Below the pieces are notes generated by a model. The model saw only the letters and a program-made list of their open reading frames with translations, was not told where the DNA came from and made no database searches. The position numbers and the translations under genes are program-made. From CAYYYA01 sp964487895 (GTDB lineage Bacteria > Patescibacteriota > Patescibacteriia > UBA1558 > 2-01-FULL-52-15), in the NCBI GenBank assembly GCA_964487895.1, contig CAZASM010000023.1:1-15159 (forward strand): DNA of 15,159 nt. Reading direction: 5' to 3'. Below, piece after piece: positions 7,564 through 14,519 of the stretch (positions are counted from its first letter, which is position 1; every line of letters starts with the position of its first letter).

Positions 7564-8334
7564 TTATTGTTGGATCTCGTAGTTCAGATTCACTTGTACG
7601 TAGATTTCATTGGTACCAGGATTAATCTCCGGTGTTGGCACTGCTGGACCACCGCCGATACCTACGGCTTTGTCCGAAGCGTACATTGGCATTGGATAAC
7701 CTCCAGGATTGGTATTTTCGTTGTAGTTAGTCAAACGACCAAGACGGAAACCAGCGTTTTTTGCAATTGATTCGGCATTAGCTTTTGCCTGTTTGGTGGC
7801 CAGAGAACGAGCTTCATCAATATATTTCTCTGGTTTATCAACAGTAAAAGTTAGTCCACCAACTTGATTCAAACTATTTGTACCGGCTAGCTGTATCAAC
7901 TCCTGTGTTTTATTGGTATCACGTACTGTCACTTCGATATTCTGAGTAACTGTGAAGCCACGAGGTTCTTGTCTGCCGTTGATATAATTGTACTCAGGGT
8001 AAACATTGAAATTAGCTGTCTTAATGTCTTTTTCTTCAATACCGCTTTTTTTCACCGCGGCAATGAAATTATTCATAACTTTGGTGTTTTCGGTCTGTGC
8101 TTCCGCCGCCGTTGGCTTAGTCACTGTATTACCAAAAGTAACTTTAGCAACATCAGGCACTGCTTGCACCCGACCTTCACCTGTGACGTAAATAGTTGGC
8201 TGAAAATCAGGAGACTTGCCGATAAAATGATTCTCCTTAATCTTATTGATACCACCCATCAGCAAAAAAAATGCGGCTGTCAGAATCAAGAGAGTCTTGC
8301 GCCATTCGGCGACGAACATAGTATTCATATCCAT
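7564..8334 (-). CDS. SIMPL-domain (DUF541, YggE/BP26-like) membrane-anchored protein
   Basis: A 256-residue protein with an N-terminal membrane segment at about residues 14-29 and an extracytoplasmic SIMPL/DUF541 domain from about 46 to the end. The domain signature is at 49-64 (YVTGEGRVQAVPDVAK), followed by the usual alternating strands, the segment VGGLTFTVD, and an alanine-rich helix with LATKQAKANAESIAKNAGF. A glycine- and proline-rich loop (NPGGYPMPMY) precedes the last strand VNLNYEIQQ. SIMPL proteins such as YggE and BP26 form ring-like oligomers and are linked to stress tolerance. The molecular role is not well defined. ATG codons occur at 8334, 8328 and 8319, and I chose the first. 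All give the same membrane anchor. It lies 7 bp after pgk and 8 bp before eno, an unexpected envelope protein in a glycolytic operon. Confidence 0.9.
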   Translation of the reverse strand: MDMNTMFVAEWRKTLLILTAAFFLLMGGINKIKENHFIGKSPDFQPTIYVTGEGRVQAVPDVAKVTFGNTVTKPTAAEAQTENTKVMNNFIAAVKKSGIEEKDIKTANFNVYPEYNYINGRQEPRGFTVTQNIEVTVRDTNKTQELIQLAGTNSLNQVGGLTFTVDKPEKYIDEARSLATKQAKANAESIAKNAGFRLGRLTNYNENTNPGGYPMPMYASDKAVGIGGGPAVPTPEINPGTNEIYVQVNLNYEIQQ

Positions 8335-8341
8335 ATGATTG

Positions 8342-9541
8342 TTATTTAATGATAATGTCGCCCTGTGGGCGATTTTTAATTAATAATGCTTGTAACGCTG
8401 GTAACTGATTATCTTCTAATAAACTGAGCATAGCACCGCCACCAGTGGAAACAAAATGAAGCCTATCTTCAAGTCTGCTCTGCAACACCGCTTTGACTGT
8501 CTCACCACCGCCGATATAAGCTTTGGCCTTGCTCTGAGCTAAGACATGAATTAATTCACGAGTACTAACGCCAAAACGTGGATCTTCGAATAGTCCAAGT
8601 GGTCCGTTCCAGATGACTGTTTTCGCTTGTCGGATAATCTTGCCATAGAGCGCCACTGTATCAGGTCCAATATCGTAAATATGCTCTTGATTCGCTACTT
8701 TGCTGATGGGCACAACTTTACTTTGTCCAGTTAGGTTGGTCGCCACACGCGCATCTACAGGTAAACGAATTTTATTACTGACCAAATATTGGTGCAAAAC
8801 TTTAGCATCATCGTCTACTAATGACTTACCAATACTGATATCTTTGGCTTGTAATAAATTATTGGCTAAAGCACCGCCAAAAAGGACATAATCCACTTGT
8901 TTCAGCAGTTTCTTAATCAGCACCATTTTGCTACTGATCTTACTGCCTCCCATGATAGCCACAATTGGCCGATCAGCTCGGAGTATTAGATTATACAGCC
9001 GTTTGACTTCATATTCAAGCAAAAACCCAGCATAACTAGGGAGATATTTGGTCACACCATAATTGGAAGCATGCGGACGTTGAATCACCCCAAAAGCATC
9101 GTCAACATAAATGTCAGCCAATTTGGCTAACTGCTTGCTAAAGGTCAGATTACAGCTCTCCTCACCTTTGTGCCAACGAATATTCTCCAGAGCCACTACC
9201 TGCCCCTCCCCTAACTTCAAACTCTTAGCTACCAACTTCTCCGGATGTTTCGTCAAGAGCTCAATTTTCTGTCCAACCATTTGGCCAAATTTCTTCAAGA
9301 TTGGTTTCAGACTGGTCTTGGTATCTTTCTTGCCGTTGGGTCGTCCAAAATGTGACACAATGATAATCCGAGCTCCGTGATGACGCAGATAATCTATGGT
9401 CAAAACGGAAGACTTGAGCTTCCACAGATCAGCGCTTTCGAGTCGTCCTTGGACAATCGGGGCGTTCAAGTCTAAACGAACCAAGACGCGTGCTCCGCGT
9501 AATTTCTTCACTGGAATACTTTGTAACGTTCGAAGTTTCAT
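8342..9541 (-). CDS. pgk: Phosphoglycerate kinase
   Basis: Makes ATP and 3-phosphoglycerate from 1,3-bisphosphoglycerate. The 399-residue length is standard. N-domain substrate residues are seen in VRLDLNAP (21-28: R22, D24, N26), HFGRPNG (64-70), LENIRWHKGEE (118-128, R122) and QRPHAS (154-159). The nucleotide domain has GGSKISSK (198-205, K201), WNGPLGLFE (311-319), the loop GGGET (344-348, usually GGGDT) and STGGGAML (365-372). Several positions are unusual but conservative (RWHKG for RFHxG, GGSK for GGAK). The ATG at 9541 overlaps the TGA of the upstream 129-aa gene (ATGA), which points to translational coupling. It heads the glycolytic series pgk, eno, gpmI in the leftward operon. Glyceraldehyde-3-phosphate dehydrogenase and triosephosphate isomerase are not in the window. 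Confidence 0.97.
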   Translation of the reverse strand: MKLRTLQSIPVKKLRGARVLVRLDLNAPIVQGRLESADLWKLKSSVLTIDYLRHHGARIIIVSHFGRPNGKKDTKTSLKPILKKFGQMVGQKIELLTKHPEKLVAKSLKLGEGQVVALENIRWHKGEESCNLTFSKQLAKLADIYVDDAFGVIQRPHASNYGVTKYLPSYAGFLLEYEVKRLYNLILRADRPIVAIMGGSKISSKMVLIKKLLKQVDYVLFGGALANNLLQAKDISIGKSLVDDDAKVLHQYLVSNKIRLPVDARVATNLTGQSKVVPISKVANQEHIYDIGPDTVALYGKIIRQAKTVIWNGPLGLFEDPRFGVSTRELIHVLAQSKAKAYIGGGETVKAVLQSRLEDRLHFVSTGGGAMLSLLEDNQLPALQALLIKNRPQGDIIIK

Positions 9542-9927
9542 AATGATGGCACAATATCAATAAAACGGACGCGAGAATCTTCGGCTAAGGCGCAGAGATG
9601 TTCGTTAACTGTTTCGCCCACCAGATAATCCAGTACCCATGACTCTGGATAGAGTTTGATATTTTTGGTGGCAAAATCAGCAACAGTCTCATTTGTTGGC
9701 TGACCATCCATGGAAATCAACAGTTTAATCTGTCCACTACTCTGAGCTAGCGTTGTGGTCAATAACTTGTCGCTAAATTTAGCTGTCTCGCAGTTCAAAC
9801 GATCTCGCAAAGTAGCTTGGCTGGAGGGGTGAAAAGTAGCAGGTGCCCAGAGCCATAATCCGATAACAACTACTAGGATTAGGACGAAGAAAGCAAGCGC
9901 TGGATGATGGAGTATTTTATGTAACAT
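9538..9927 (-). CDS. Hypothetical membrane-anchored protein, first gene of the glycolytic operon
   Basis: A 129-residue protein that I do not recognise. Residues 9-27 form one strongly hydrophobic segment after a short N-terminus with K4 and three histidines, so the remaining 100 residues are probably outside the membrane. The exported part has two cysteines (C46, C112) that could form a disulfide. Residues 67-129 look like one small alternating strand-helix domain: IKLLISMDGQ, a helix, IKLYPESW, then a helix and VRFIDIVPS. This pattern faintly resembles I9-type protease propeptides, a guess from memory of the fold. It follows a good extended -10 promoter at 9951-9959 with a leader of about 17 nt, and its TGA overlaps the pgk ATG. 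The strong promoter and coupling argue that it is a real gene. Confidence 0.75.
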   Translation of the reverse strand: MLHKILHHPALAFFVLILVVVIGLWLWAPATFHPSSQATLRDRLNCETAKFSDKLLTTTLAQSSGQIKLLISMDGQPTNETVADFATKNIKLYPESWVLDYLVGETVNEHLCALAEDSRVRFIDIVPSL

Positions 9928-9928
9928 A

Positions 9929-9953
9929 AATAAGGCCTTTTGATGACCTTATT
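9929..9953. repeat. Perfect 7-bp inverted repeat overlapping the operon promoter
   Basis: AATAAGG at 9929-9935 is the inverse complement of CCTTATT at 9947-9953, with an 11-bp spacer. It covers the downstream half of the -10 box, the predicted start site and the leader of the 129-aa gene. It could be an operator or a leader hairpin. A stem this short and A/T-rich may also be chance. Confidence 0.35.
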
Positions 9954-9979
9954 ATAGCATTTTTGGGATTTGGTGGCTA
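9951..9979 (-). promoter_or_regulatory. Extended -10 promoter of the glycolytic operon
   Basis: The reverse strand has TGCTATAAT at 9959-9951, a full extended -10 consensus, and TAGCCA at 9979-9974 as a 4-of-6 -35 with a 17-bp spacer. Transcription should start near 9944, about 17 nt before the ATG at 9927. The -35, the spacer and the first bases of the -10 fall inside the 28-bp direct repeat that also occurs upstream of the DUF2079 gene. This is the best-looking promoter in the window. Confidence 0.65.
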
Positions 9980-9982
9980 TTT
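9955..9982. repeat. 28-bp direct repeat, copy 1 (downstream of the DUF2079 gene)
   Basis: A perfect 28-bp match to 11480-11507, offset by 1525 bp, beginning TAGCATTTTTGGGATTTGG on the forward strand. Flanking bases differ at once on both sides. It contains the -35 box, the spacer and the TGCTA part of the -10 of the promoter reading leftward into the 129-aa gene and pgk. Confidence 0.95.
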
Positions 9983-10016
9983 TAATACCATCCCTTTAGA
10001 GATTAGTGGCAACTAC

Positions 10017-11465
10017 TCATTGCCCGTTTAATTTTATATTCGGACGATAAAATAGTATATATCCCTCAGCTACCTGTCCTATCTCATATATGCCAGACTG
10101 AGCCAAGCTCTGCACATAGGCGACGAATTCTTGTTGTGAAGAAAACCCGAAATAATCATGGGTATCAACGATAATGATATCTGTCTCAAATTTCTGATTG
10201 CCGAGCATGAAGGCATACTGCCTATTTGACAAGTGTGGGATAAGATTCGTCGGAGCAGTGACCGATACATTATCCGGCACCACTTTAATATACTCTCGAT
10301 AAGCCTCCGTCCGTTCAGTTGGCTGCGATATCAAGGACGACAAACTATATGGATTGAGTGGAGACCGTAGCAGTAAAGCCGCTAGAATAATTAGCCAGAA
10401 AAATCCGTAAAAAAGACGCCTCTCTCGTATTTTAGCAATCCATGGATGCTGTAATCCAATTAAAACGGTCAGCCAGAGGGCCGGTAGGAGCGTGGCGTCA
10501 TATTGATAAAAATTTGAAGTCTGAAAACTGAAGGTTGATAGTAAATTCTGAGCTAAGCCTGGGATTAAGGTAATAAACGCCCAACGAGAGAAGAACGGCA
10601 GTAGTATTACCGGTAAAAAAAGCGCTGCAACATACTGTAGTCTCCCCCACTGCCATAAGGTACCAAACAGAATATCAGGCCGCGTGACCATATTAACCAC
10701 AATCTCATTCAATGAACTACCGAATTGGTTATAGCGATCAATTCGGAAAAATCCTCCACCAGCCAATGGCATGAGAATTTTAACCGCCACAATAAGATAC
10801 ACAACCGACAACACAAAAATAATCAAACCAATAAACCTCTGTTTCTGCTGTGGAAAGTCATTCGAAGCTAATGTGCAACGACTAAAAGCTAAATACAAAC
10901 CGAGCGCACCCACAGCTACAATAGAATTTTCACTCACGCTGGCAGCTAAAGCAAAAAACAGTCCACTCCACCACCAACGCTGGCGTAAGAAGAAATAGAC
11001 CGCGGTCAAAGCTAAGGGAATAAAAAATGGTACTTCATGGAAATCAAACAGATTGATCCAATGAAGTGACGGATAGCACAGATAGGCTATAGCGATAGTG
11101 AGTGGCCACTTACTACTTGGCAATAATAACCTGCCGATATAATACAGTGGTATAGCAGCCAGAGCCAAAGCTAGAGTTTGAACAACTAGGAGATATTCCG
11201 GCGCTCGAAAAAACCAATAGCCAGGAATTAAGAGATACAAGAAAGGGCTCATGTGTACACCCAAATGGTTCGTAGCATCCTCAATTGGAGTACCAAATCC
11301 AAGTCCTTCTGAAGCCCGCCAGAACATTTGAACAAAGGCACCTAAATCCCAGGTTTGTGTCAAAAAAAGATAATGTCGAAGATATGAGACGGTAACAAAA
11401 AAAACAATGTAAACAGCAATACTAAGCCACAAGAATAACTCTGGCCGAGACTTGAATGTTTTCAT
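10017..11465 (-). CDS. DUF2079 polytopic membrane protein (GT-C-like)
   Basis: A 482-residue integral membrane protein of the DUF2079 family, whose architecture resembles membrane glycosyltransferases of the GT-C type (first-loop acidic residue, many spans). No reaction has been shown for it to my knowledge. Family-like features are WDLGAFVQMFWR (39-50, with D40), NHLGVHMSPFLYLLIPGYWFF (66-86, H71), LLVVQTLALALAAIPLYY (92-109), YPSLHWINLFDFHEVPFFIP (131-150, DFH at 141-143 and E145) and SVSEN (176-180), where E179 takes the place of the usual K/R-E-D. About ten hydrophobic segments follow in total. The last 110 residues are more polar and probably face outside. The length fits the family. The gene sits alone between two 28-bp direct repeats and has its own promoter with almost no leader. 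The likely role is envelope glycan or lipid modification, by inference. Confidence 0.85.
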   Translation of the reverse strand: MKTFKSRPELFLWLSIAVYIVFFVTVSYLRHYLFLTQTWDLGAFVQMFWRASEGLGFGTPIEDATNHLGVHMSPFLYLLIPGYWFFRAPEYLLVVQTLALALAAIPLYYIGRLLLPSSKWPLTIAIAYLCYPSLHWINLFDFHEVPFFIPLALTAVYFFLRQRWWWSGLFFALAASVSENSIVAVGALGLYLAFSRCTLASNDFPQQKQRFIGLIIFVLSVVYLIVAVKILMPLAGGGFFRIDRYNQFGSSLNEIVVNMVTRPDILFGTLWQWGRLQYVAALFLPVILLPFFSRWAFITLIPGLAQNLLSTFSFQTSNFYQYDATLLPALWLTVLIGLQHPWIAKIRERRLFYGFFWLIILAALLLRSPLNPYSLSSLISQPTERTEAYREYIKVVPDNVSVTAPTNLIPHLSNRQYAFMLGNQKFETDIIIVDTHDYFGFSSQQEFVAYVQSLAQSGIYEIGQVAEGYILFYRPNIKLNGQ

Positions 11466-11475
11466 AATAGACTTA

Positions 11476-11504
11476 ATATTAGCATTTTTGGGATTTGGTG
11501 GCTA
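11476..11504 (-). promoter_or_regulatory. Promoter of the DUF2079 gene within repeat copy 2
   Basis: The reverse strand has TGC TAATAT at 11484-11476 (extended -10, 4 of 6) and TAGCCA at 11504-11499 as -35, 17 bp apart. This geometry is the same as in the promoter at 9951-9979 because the repeat supplies both. The -10 ends only 10 nt before the ATG at 11465, so the transcript would be almost leaderless. Confidence 0.5.
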
Positions 11505-11507
11505 TTT
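11480..11507. repeat. 28-bp direct repeat, copy 2 (upstream of the DUF2079 gene)
   Basis: The second perfect copy of the repeat at 9955-9982, in the same orientation. It lies in the 49-bp gap between the 41-codon gene and the DUF2079 gene. The two copies flank the DUF2079 gene closely, one 14 bp before its start codon and the other 34 bp after its stop. Confidence 0.95.
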
Positions 11508-11514
11508 ATTCAAA

Positions 11515-11640
11515 CTAATTAAACACCACAGCTCCAGACTTGAAGATAAACCAAAAAACAAATGCTCCTAGAGCAATGATAAACAGGATGGTTCTTATAA
11601 TTTTGGCTTCGTCTTCTAAAAAATAAAAAATATTTTTCAT
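11515..11640 (-). CDS. Small single-span membrane protein (41 aa)
   Basis: The reverse strand has an ATG at 11640 and a TAG at 11517-11515 enclosing 41 codons. The protein starts MKNIFYFLEDEAKIIRT and continues with one hydrophobic span at about residues 17-33 (ILFIIALGAFVFWFIF), then ends KSGAVVFN. The charged N-terminal half and a single span are typical of small bacterial membrane proteins. I do not recognise a family. Support comes from the fitting gap between neighbours, the sensible amino-acid order, and an extended -10 promoter (11677-11704) about 30 nt upstream of the ATG. A 79-codon frame overlapping it on the same strand (11519-11758) gives a basic, implausible sequence and is rejected. 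No Shine-Dalgarno sequence is seen. Confidence 0.55.
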   Translation of the reverse strand: MKNIFYFLEDEAKIIRTILFIIALGAFVFWFIFKSGAVVFN

Positions 11641-11676
11641 ATTTTTTAAACAATCTATATCTTCTCAAGCGCTGGC

Positions 11677-11704
11677 ATTGTAGCACATTTTTATCAGCCA
11701 GCAA
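11677..11704 (-). promoter_or_regulatory. Extended -10 promoter of the 41-codon gene
   Basis: The reverse strand has TGCTACAAT at 11685-11677 (extended -10, 5 of 6 in the hexamer) and TTGCTG at 11704-11699 as a weak -35 with a 16-bp spacer. It lies over the stop codon and last codons of the histidine kinase gene. Transcription would start near 11670. Confidence 0.45.
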
Positions 11705-14519
11705 CCTCTGTATCTGTTTTCTGCATTTGTTCCGTAGCAATGGTCTTGTTGGAGTCAACCGGAATAGTAAATTGGAAAGTACTACCCTTACCTACACCAT
11801 CACTCTCTACCCAGATCTTACCACCATGCTCGGCAACAACTCTCTGCGCAATATAAAGACCTAGGCCAGAACCCTGAGTATTCACCTGAGCTACACCAGT
11901 ACCACGGACAAATTTTTTAAACAAACCACCGACTTCTTCGGCTAGAATTCCCATACCGGTATCTTTGGTTTGAAATTGATATTCCTTAGCTCGGAGTTCT
12001 TGAGAAATAGTAATACTCCCCGACTGCGTATATTTGATAGCATTATCTATTAAGTTCAAAATTACTTCCCGAATCTTATCACTATCAACTGTAATAACTG
12101 TAGGTTTCTTTGGCAAATCAACAATTAACTTCAAATTTTTAATCTTAGCTTGTTGCTGTAGCTCTTTAACCACTCCTTCAACTATCTGGTTCATATCGGT
12201 AGAGGCTAAACTCAATTTGAACCGCCCAGACTCAATACGTGAAACGTTCAAGAAAATATTGATTAACCGTGCTAAACGAGATGAGCTCTCAAAAACATCT
12301 GTAATAATCTTTGACTGTTGTGGTTGCAGCTTACCAAAATCGCCTTCTAATAACATAGAAAGGTAACCTTTGACCGCTGAAATAGGCGTACGCAGTTGAT
12401 GTGAAGCAATAGATAGAAATTCTGATTTGGCAGTGTCTAATTGCTTCAAATGGGAGTTGGCTTGTTGTAACTCCTTATTTGCACCTTCCAACTCTTGAAA
12501 CAATTTAACATTACGATAGACAATACCAATCTGATCAGCTAGATTATTCATCATCTCATAGTCCAGGCGGGTAATCTTCTTCTCCGGTATGGCCAACATG
12601 AAATCAATGACACCAATAATCTGATTCTCCGTATAGACCGGCACACCGACAACAGACTGAATGCCCAACAATTGTTGAATCTTATCTACTGCCTCTAGCG
12701 GTACTGGTGGTGAGATAAAATCGGACAACTTAGCTCTCGTGATGGAACTTCCTGACAAGAAACATTGCGCGCCAAAATTTTCTTTTGTGGCGATAGTGGT
12801 TTTATACGTATTCGCTGGCTTCGGCAATAAAGCTAAGGCTTTATCCGATACTGGTGAACGAGTGATAGCAGCAGGATAAAGATATTTACCATCATGTCCG
12901 ACAAAACTCAAGATACCACCAATATACCCCAACTCTGAAGCAATGCTATCAGCGATGGTCTGAATAATATGGTTAATATCCAGCGAACGACTGATTAAGT
13001 TACTAATGTTCTGAGTGGTGGTCAAGAATTTATTACGGGCTTCGAGGTCAACGTTAGTCTGACGCAGACGTTCAGTAGCGCGCTCGACTTTGCCTTTCAA
13101 CTCCTCGTTGAAACGACCGACTTCTTCGTACAGCTTGGACTTCTCGATAGCTACCGCCAGCTGAGCAGAGACAATACCAAAGAAGTTAATCTCCTCACCT
13201 GAATAGATATCACCAGATAATTTATGATGTAAGCCCAAAATACCCGTAATTTCGCCCTTACTAATAATCGGAATAACCATCTCCCAGTGATACTGATCAA
13301 TCATAGTAGCTAGTTCTTCTAATGTGGTACGGACTGAACCTTCAGGTAAATCATACAGTTGTCGTTTCAACTCTTCAGTAACAATCACGCCACTTTGTTT
13401 CTGCAGATAACTAAGAAGTTTTGTTTCAAACTTACCTTGAGTTGATTTACTATCGACAAAAGAATAAAAATTATCACCCATCTTGACCCAGATATCTACC
13501 GTTTTAATCTTGACTTCTGATTCTAGACCTTTCTTCATCTTGGACAACAAAGGCTCTAGATCAATCTCTTCAGCTAGAATACGACTGATTTTCTCTAATA
13601 CAACATCGTATTCAACTTTGCCTTTGAAGAATATATCGTCAGTTAATTTTGATAATAACTTTTTTAGTGGGTCTATGAAAACGACTACGATAAACGAAGA
13701 TATCAGAGTCGCCCATAAATTTTGAGTTCTATCGAGTCCCAAAACATCAGTTGAAATAAATGTGACAAAAACAAAAAATGAAGCTACAAGAGCAACCATG
13801 AAAAAATATAAAAAACTTTTTGAAACTACTGTCCTTATATTCATAAACCTATACTTGATGGCTGCATATGTAAATATAACCGGTGAGATCATTACACCTA
13901 AAGCGCCAGCAAAAACCAGTTCAATGGAACTTATATATTCTATTTGATACATTAGAATAAAATTTATCGATCCTCCACCTAATCCCATAAGAGAACCAAT
14001 TAGCAAATATACAATTTGCATTCTTCTAATACCCCGAACAGTCCCCAATGCTTGGACTGATCTAAGTACTGCATATCCAATTAATCCGAAGTATCCGATA
14101 ATAATTAAAATAATATATAAGGGACCTGGTTGAGGCCAATATCTAAAAAATAAAATACTTTGTACGCCTGAAATAAATGGTGTACTAAAGGAGATACAGG
14201 ATAAAACAAAAGAGAATACATATCCAAATAAAAGAATGCGAGTCTTATTCACTTTCAATATAGACAATACCCATTGCAGGTAAAGTACAGGTATCCAAAT
14301 TGCACCTAGGTTTAATAGTCTAGCAAAAAAAATAGCTACCGTTTCGTCCTCAACAATCAATAGCGCTAACCACGATAAATTCCAAATTGCAAACCCAAGA
14401 CATAGTAATCCGAAATTTCTATTAGGAATGTTTCTTCTATTTTTTGAGTAGGCCACAATACCAAATCCCAGGAATAAAATCCCCGCAATAAAAACTATCA
14501 GTGAAAAAATATTAAGCAT
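11694..14519 (-). CDS. Membrane sensor histidine kinase: multi-TM, two GAF domains, HisKA, HATPase
   Basis: A 941-residue histidine kinase that should autophosphorylate and pass the phosphate to a response regulator not found in this window. Residues 1-222 hold about seven membrane spans, matching the N-terminal 7TM region of histidine kinases. Two further spans lie near 235-257 and 268-285. A first GAF-like domain spans about 305-460, a charged coiled coil about 462-497, and a second GAF domain about 500-672. The dimerisation domain has the H-box KSEFLSIASHQLRTP (698-712) with phosphoacceptor H707. The ATPase domain shows the N-box NLIDNAIKYT (822-831), G1 DTGMGI (853-858), the F-box FKKFVRG and G2 GSGLGLYIAQ (883-892). 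There is no receiver domain. The ATG overlaps the end of the CoaB-like gene by 8 bp. The sequence coding for roughly residues 1-300 is much more A/T-rich than the rest. Signal and target are unknown. Confidence 0.93.
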   Translation of the reverse strand: MLNIFSLIVFIAGILFLGFGIVAYSKNRRNIPNRNFGLLCLGFAIWNLSWLALLIVEDETVAIFFARLLNLGAIWIPVLYLQWVLSILKVNKTRILLFGYVFSFVLSCISFSTPFISGVQSILFFRYWPQPGPLYIILIIIGYFGLIGYAVLRSVQALGTVRGIRRMQIVYLLIGSLMGLGGGSINFILMYQIEYISSIELVFAGALGVMISPVIFTYAAIKYRFMNIRTVVSKSFLYFFMVALVASFFVFVTFISTDVLGLDRTQNLWATLISSFIVVVFIDPLKKLLSKLTDDIFFKGKVEYDVVLEKISRILAEEIDLEPLLSKMKKGLESEVKIKTVDIWVKMGDNFYSFVDSKSTQGKFETKLLSYLQKQSGVIVTEELKRQLYDLPEGSVRTTLEELATMIDQYHWEMVIPIISKGEITGILGLHHKLSGDIYSGEEINFFGIVSAQLAVAIEKSKLYEEVGRFNEELKGKVERATERLRQTNVDLEARNKFLTTTQNISNLISRSLDINHIIQTIADSIASELGYIGGILSFVGHDGKYLYPAAITRSPVSDKALALLPKPANTYKTTIATKENFGAQCFLSGSSITRAKLSDFISPPVPLEAVDKIQQLLGIQSVVGVPVYTENQIIGVIDFMLAIPEKKITRLDYEMMNNLADQIGIVYRNVKLFQELEGANKELQQANSHLKQLDTAKSEFLSIASHQLRTPISAVKGYLSMLLEGDFGKLQPQQSKIITDVFESSSRLARLINIFLNVSRIESGRFKLSLASTDMNQIVEGVVKELQQQAKIKNLKLIVDLPKKPTVITVDSDKIREVILNLIDNAIKYTQSGSITISQELRAKEYQFQTKDTGMGILAEEVGGLFKKFVRGTGVAQVNTQGSGLGLYIAQRVVAEHGGKIWVESDGVGKGSTFQFTIPVDSNKTIATEQMQKTDTEVAG

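Noticed and set aside
11519..11758. 79-codon open frame on the reverse strand at the kinase 3' end
   Set aside because: It overlaps both the kinase and the 41-codon gene in another frame and encodes an arginine-rich sequence without family character.
12034..12366. 110-codon forward-strand frame inside the kinase gene
   Set aside because: It is antisense to the conserved HisKA/HATPase coding sequence and shows no domain. It is a shadow, like the other short forward frames over pgk, eno and gpmI.
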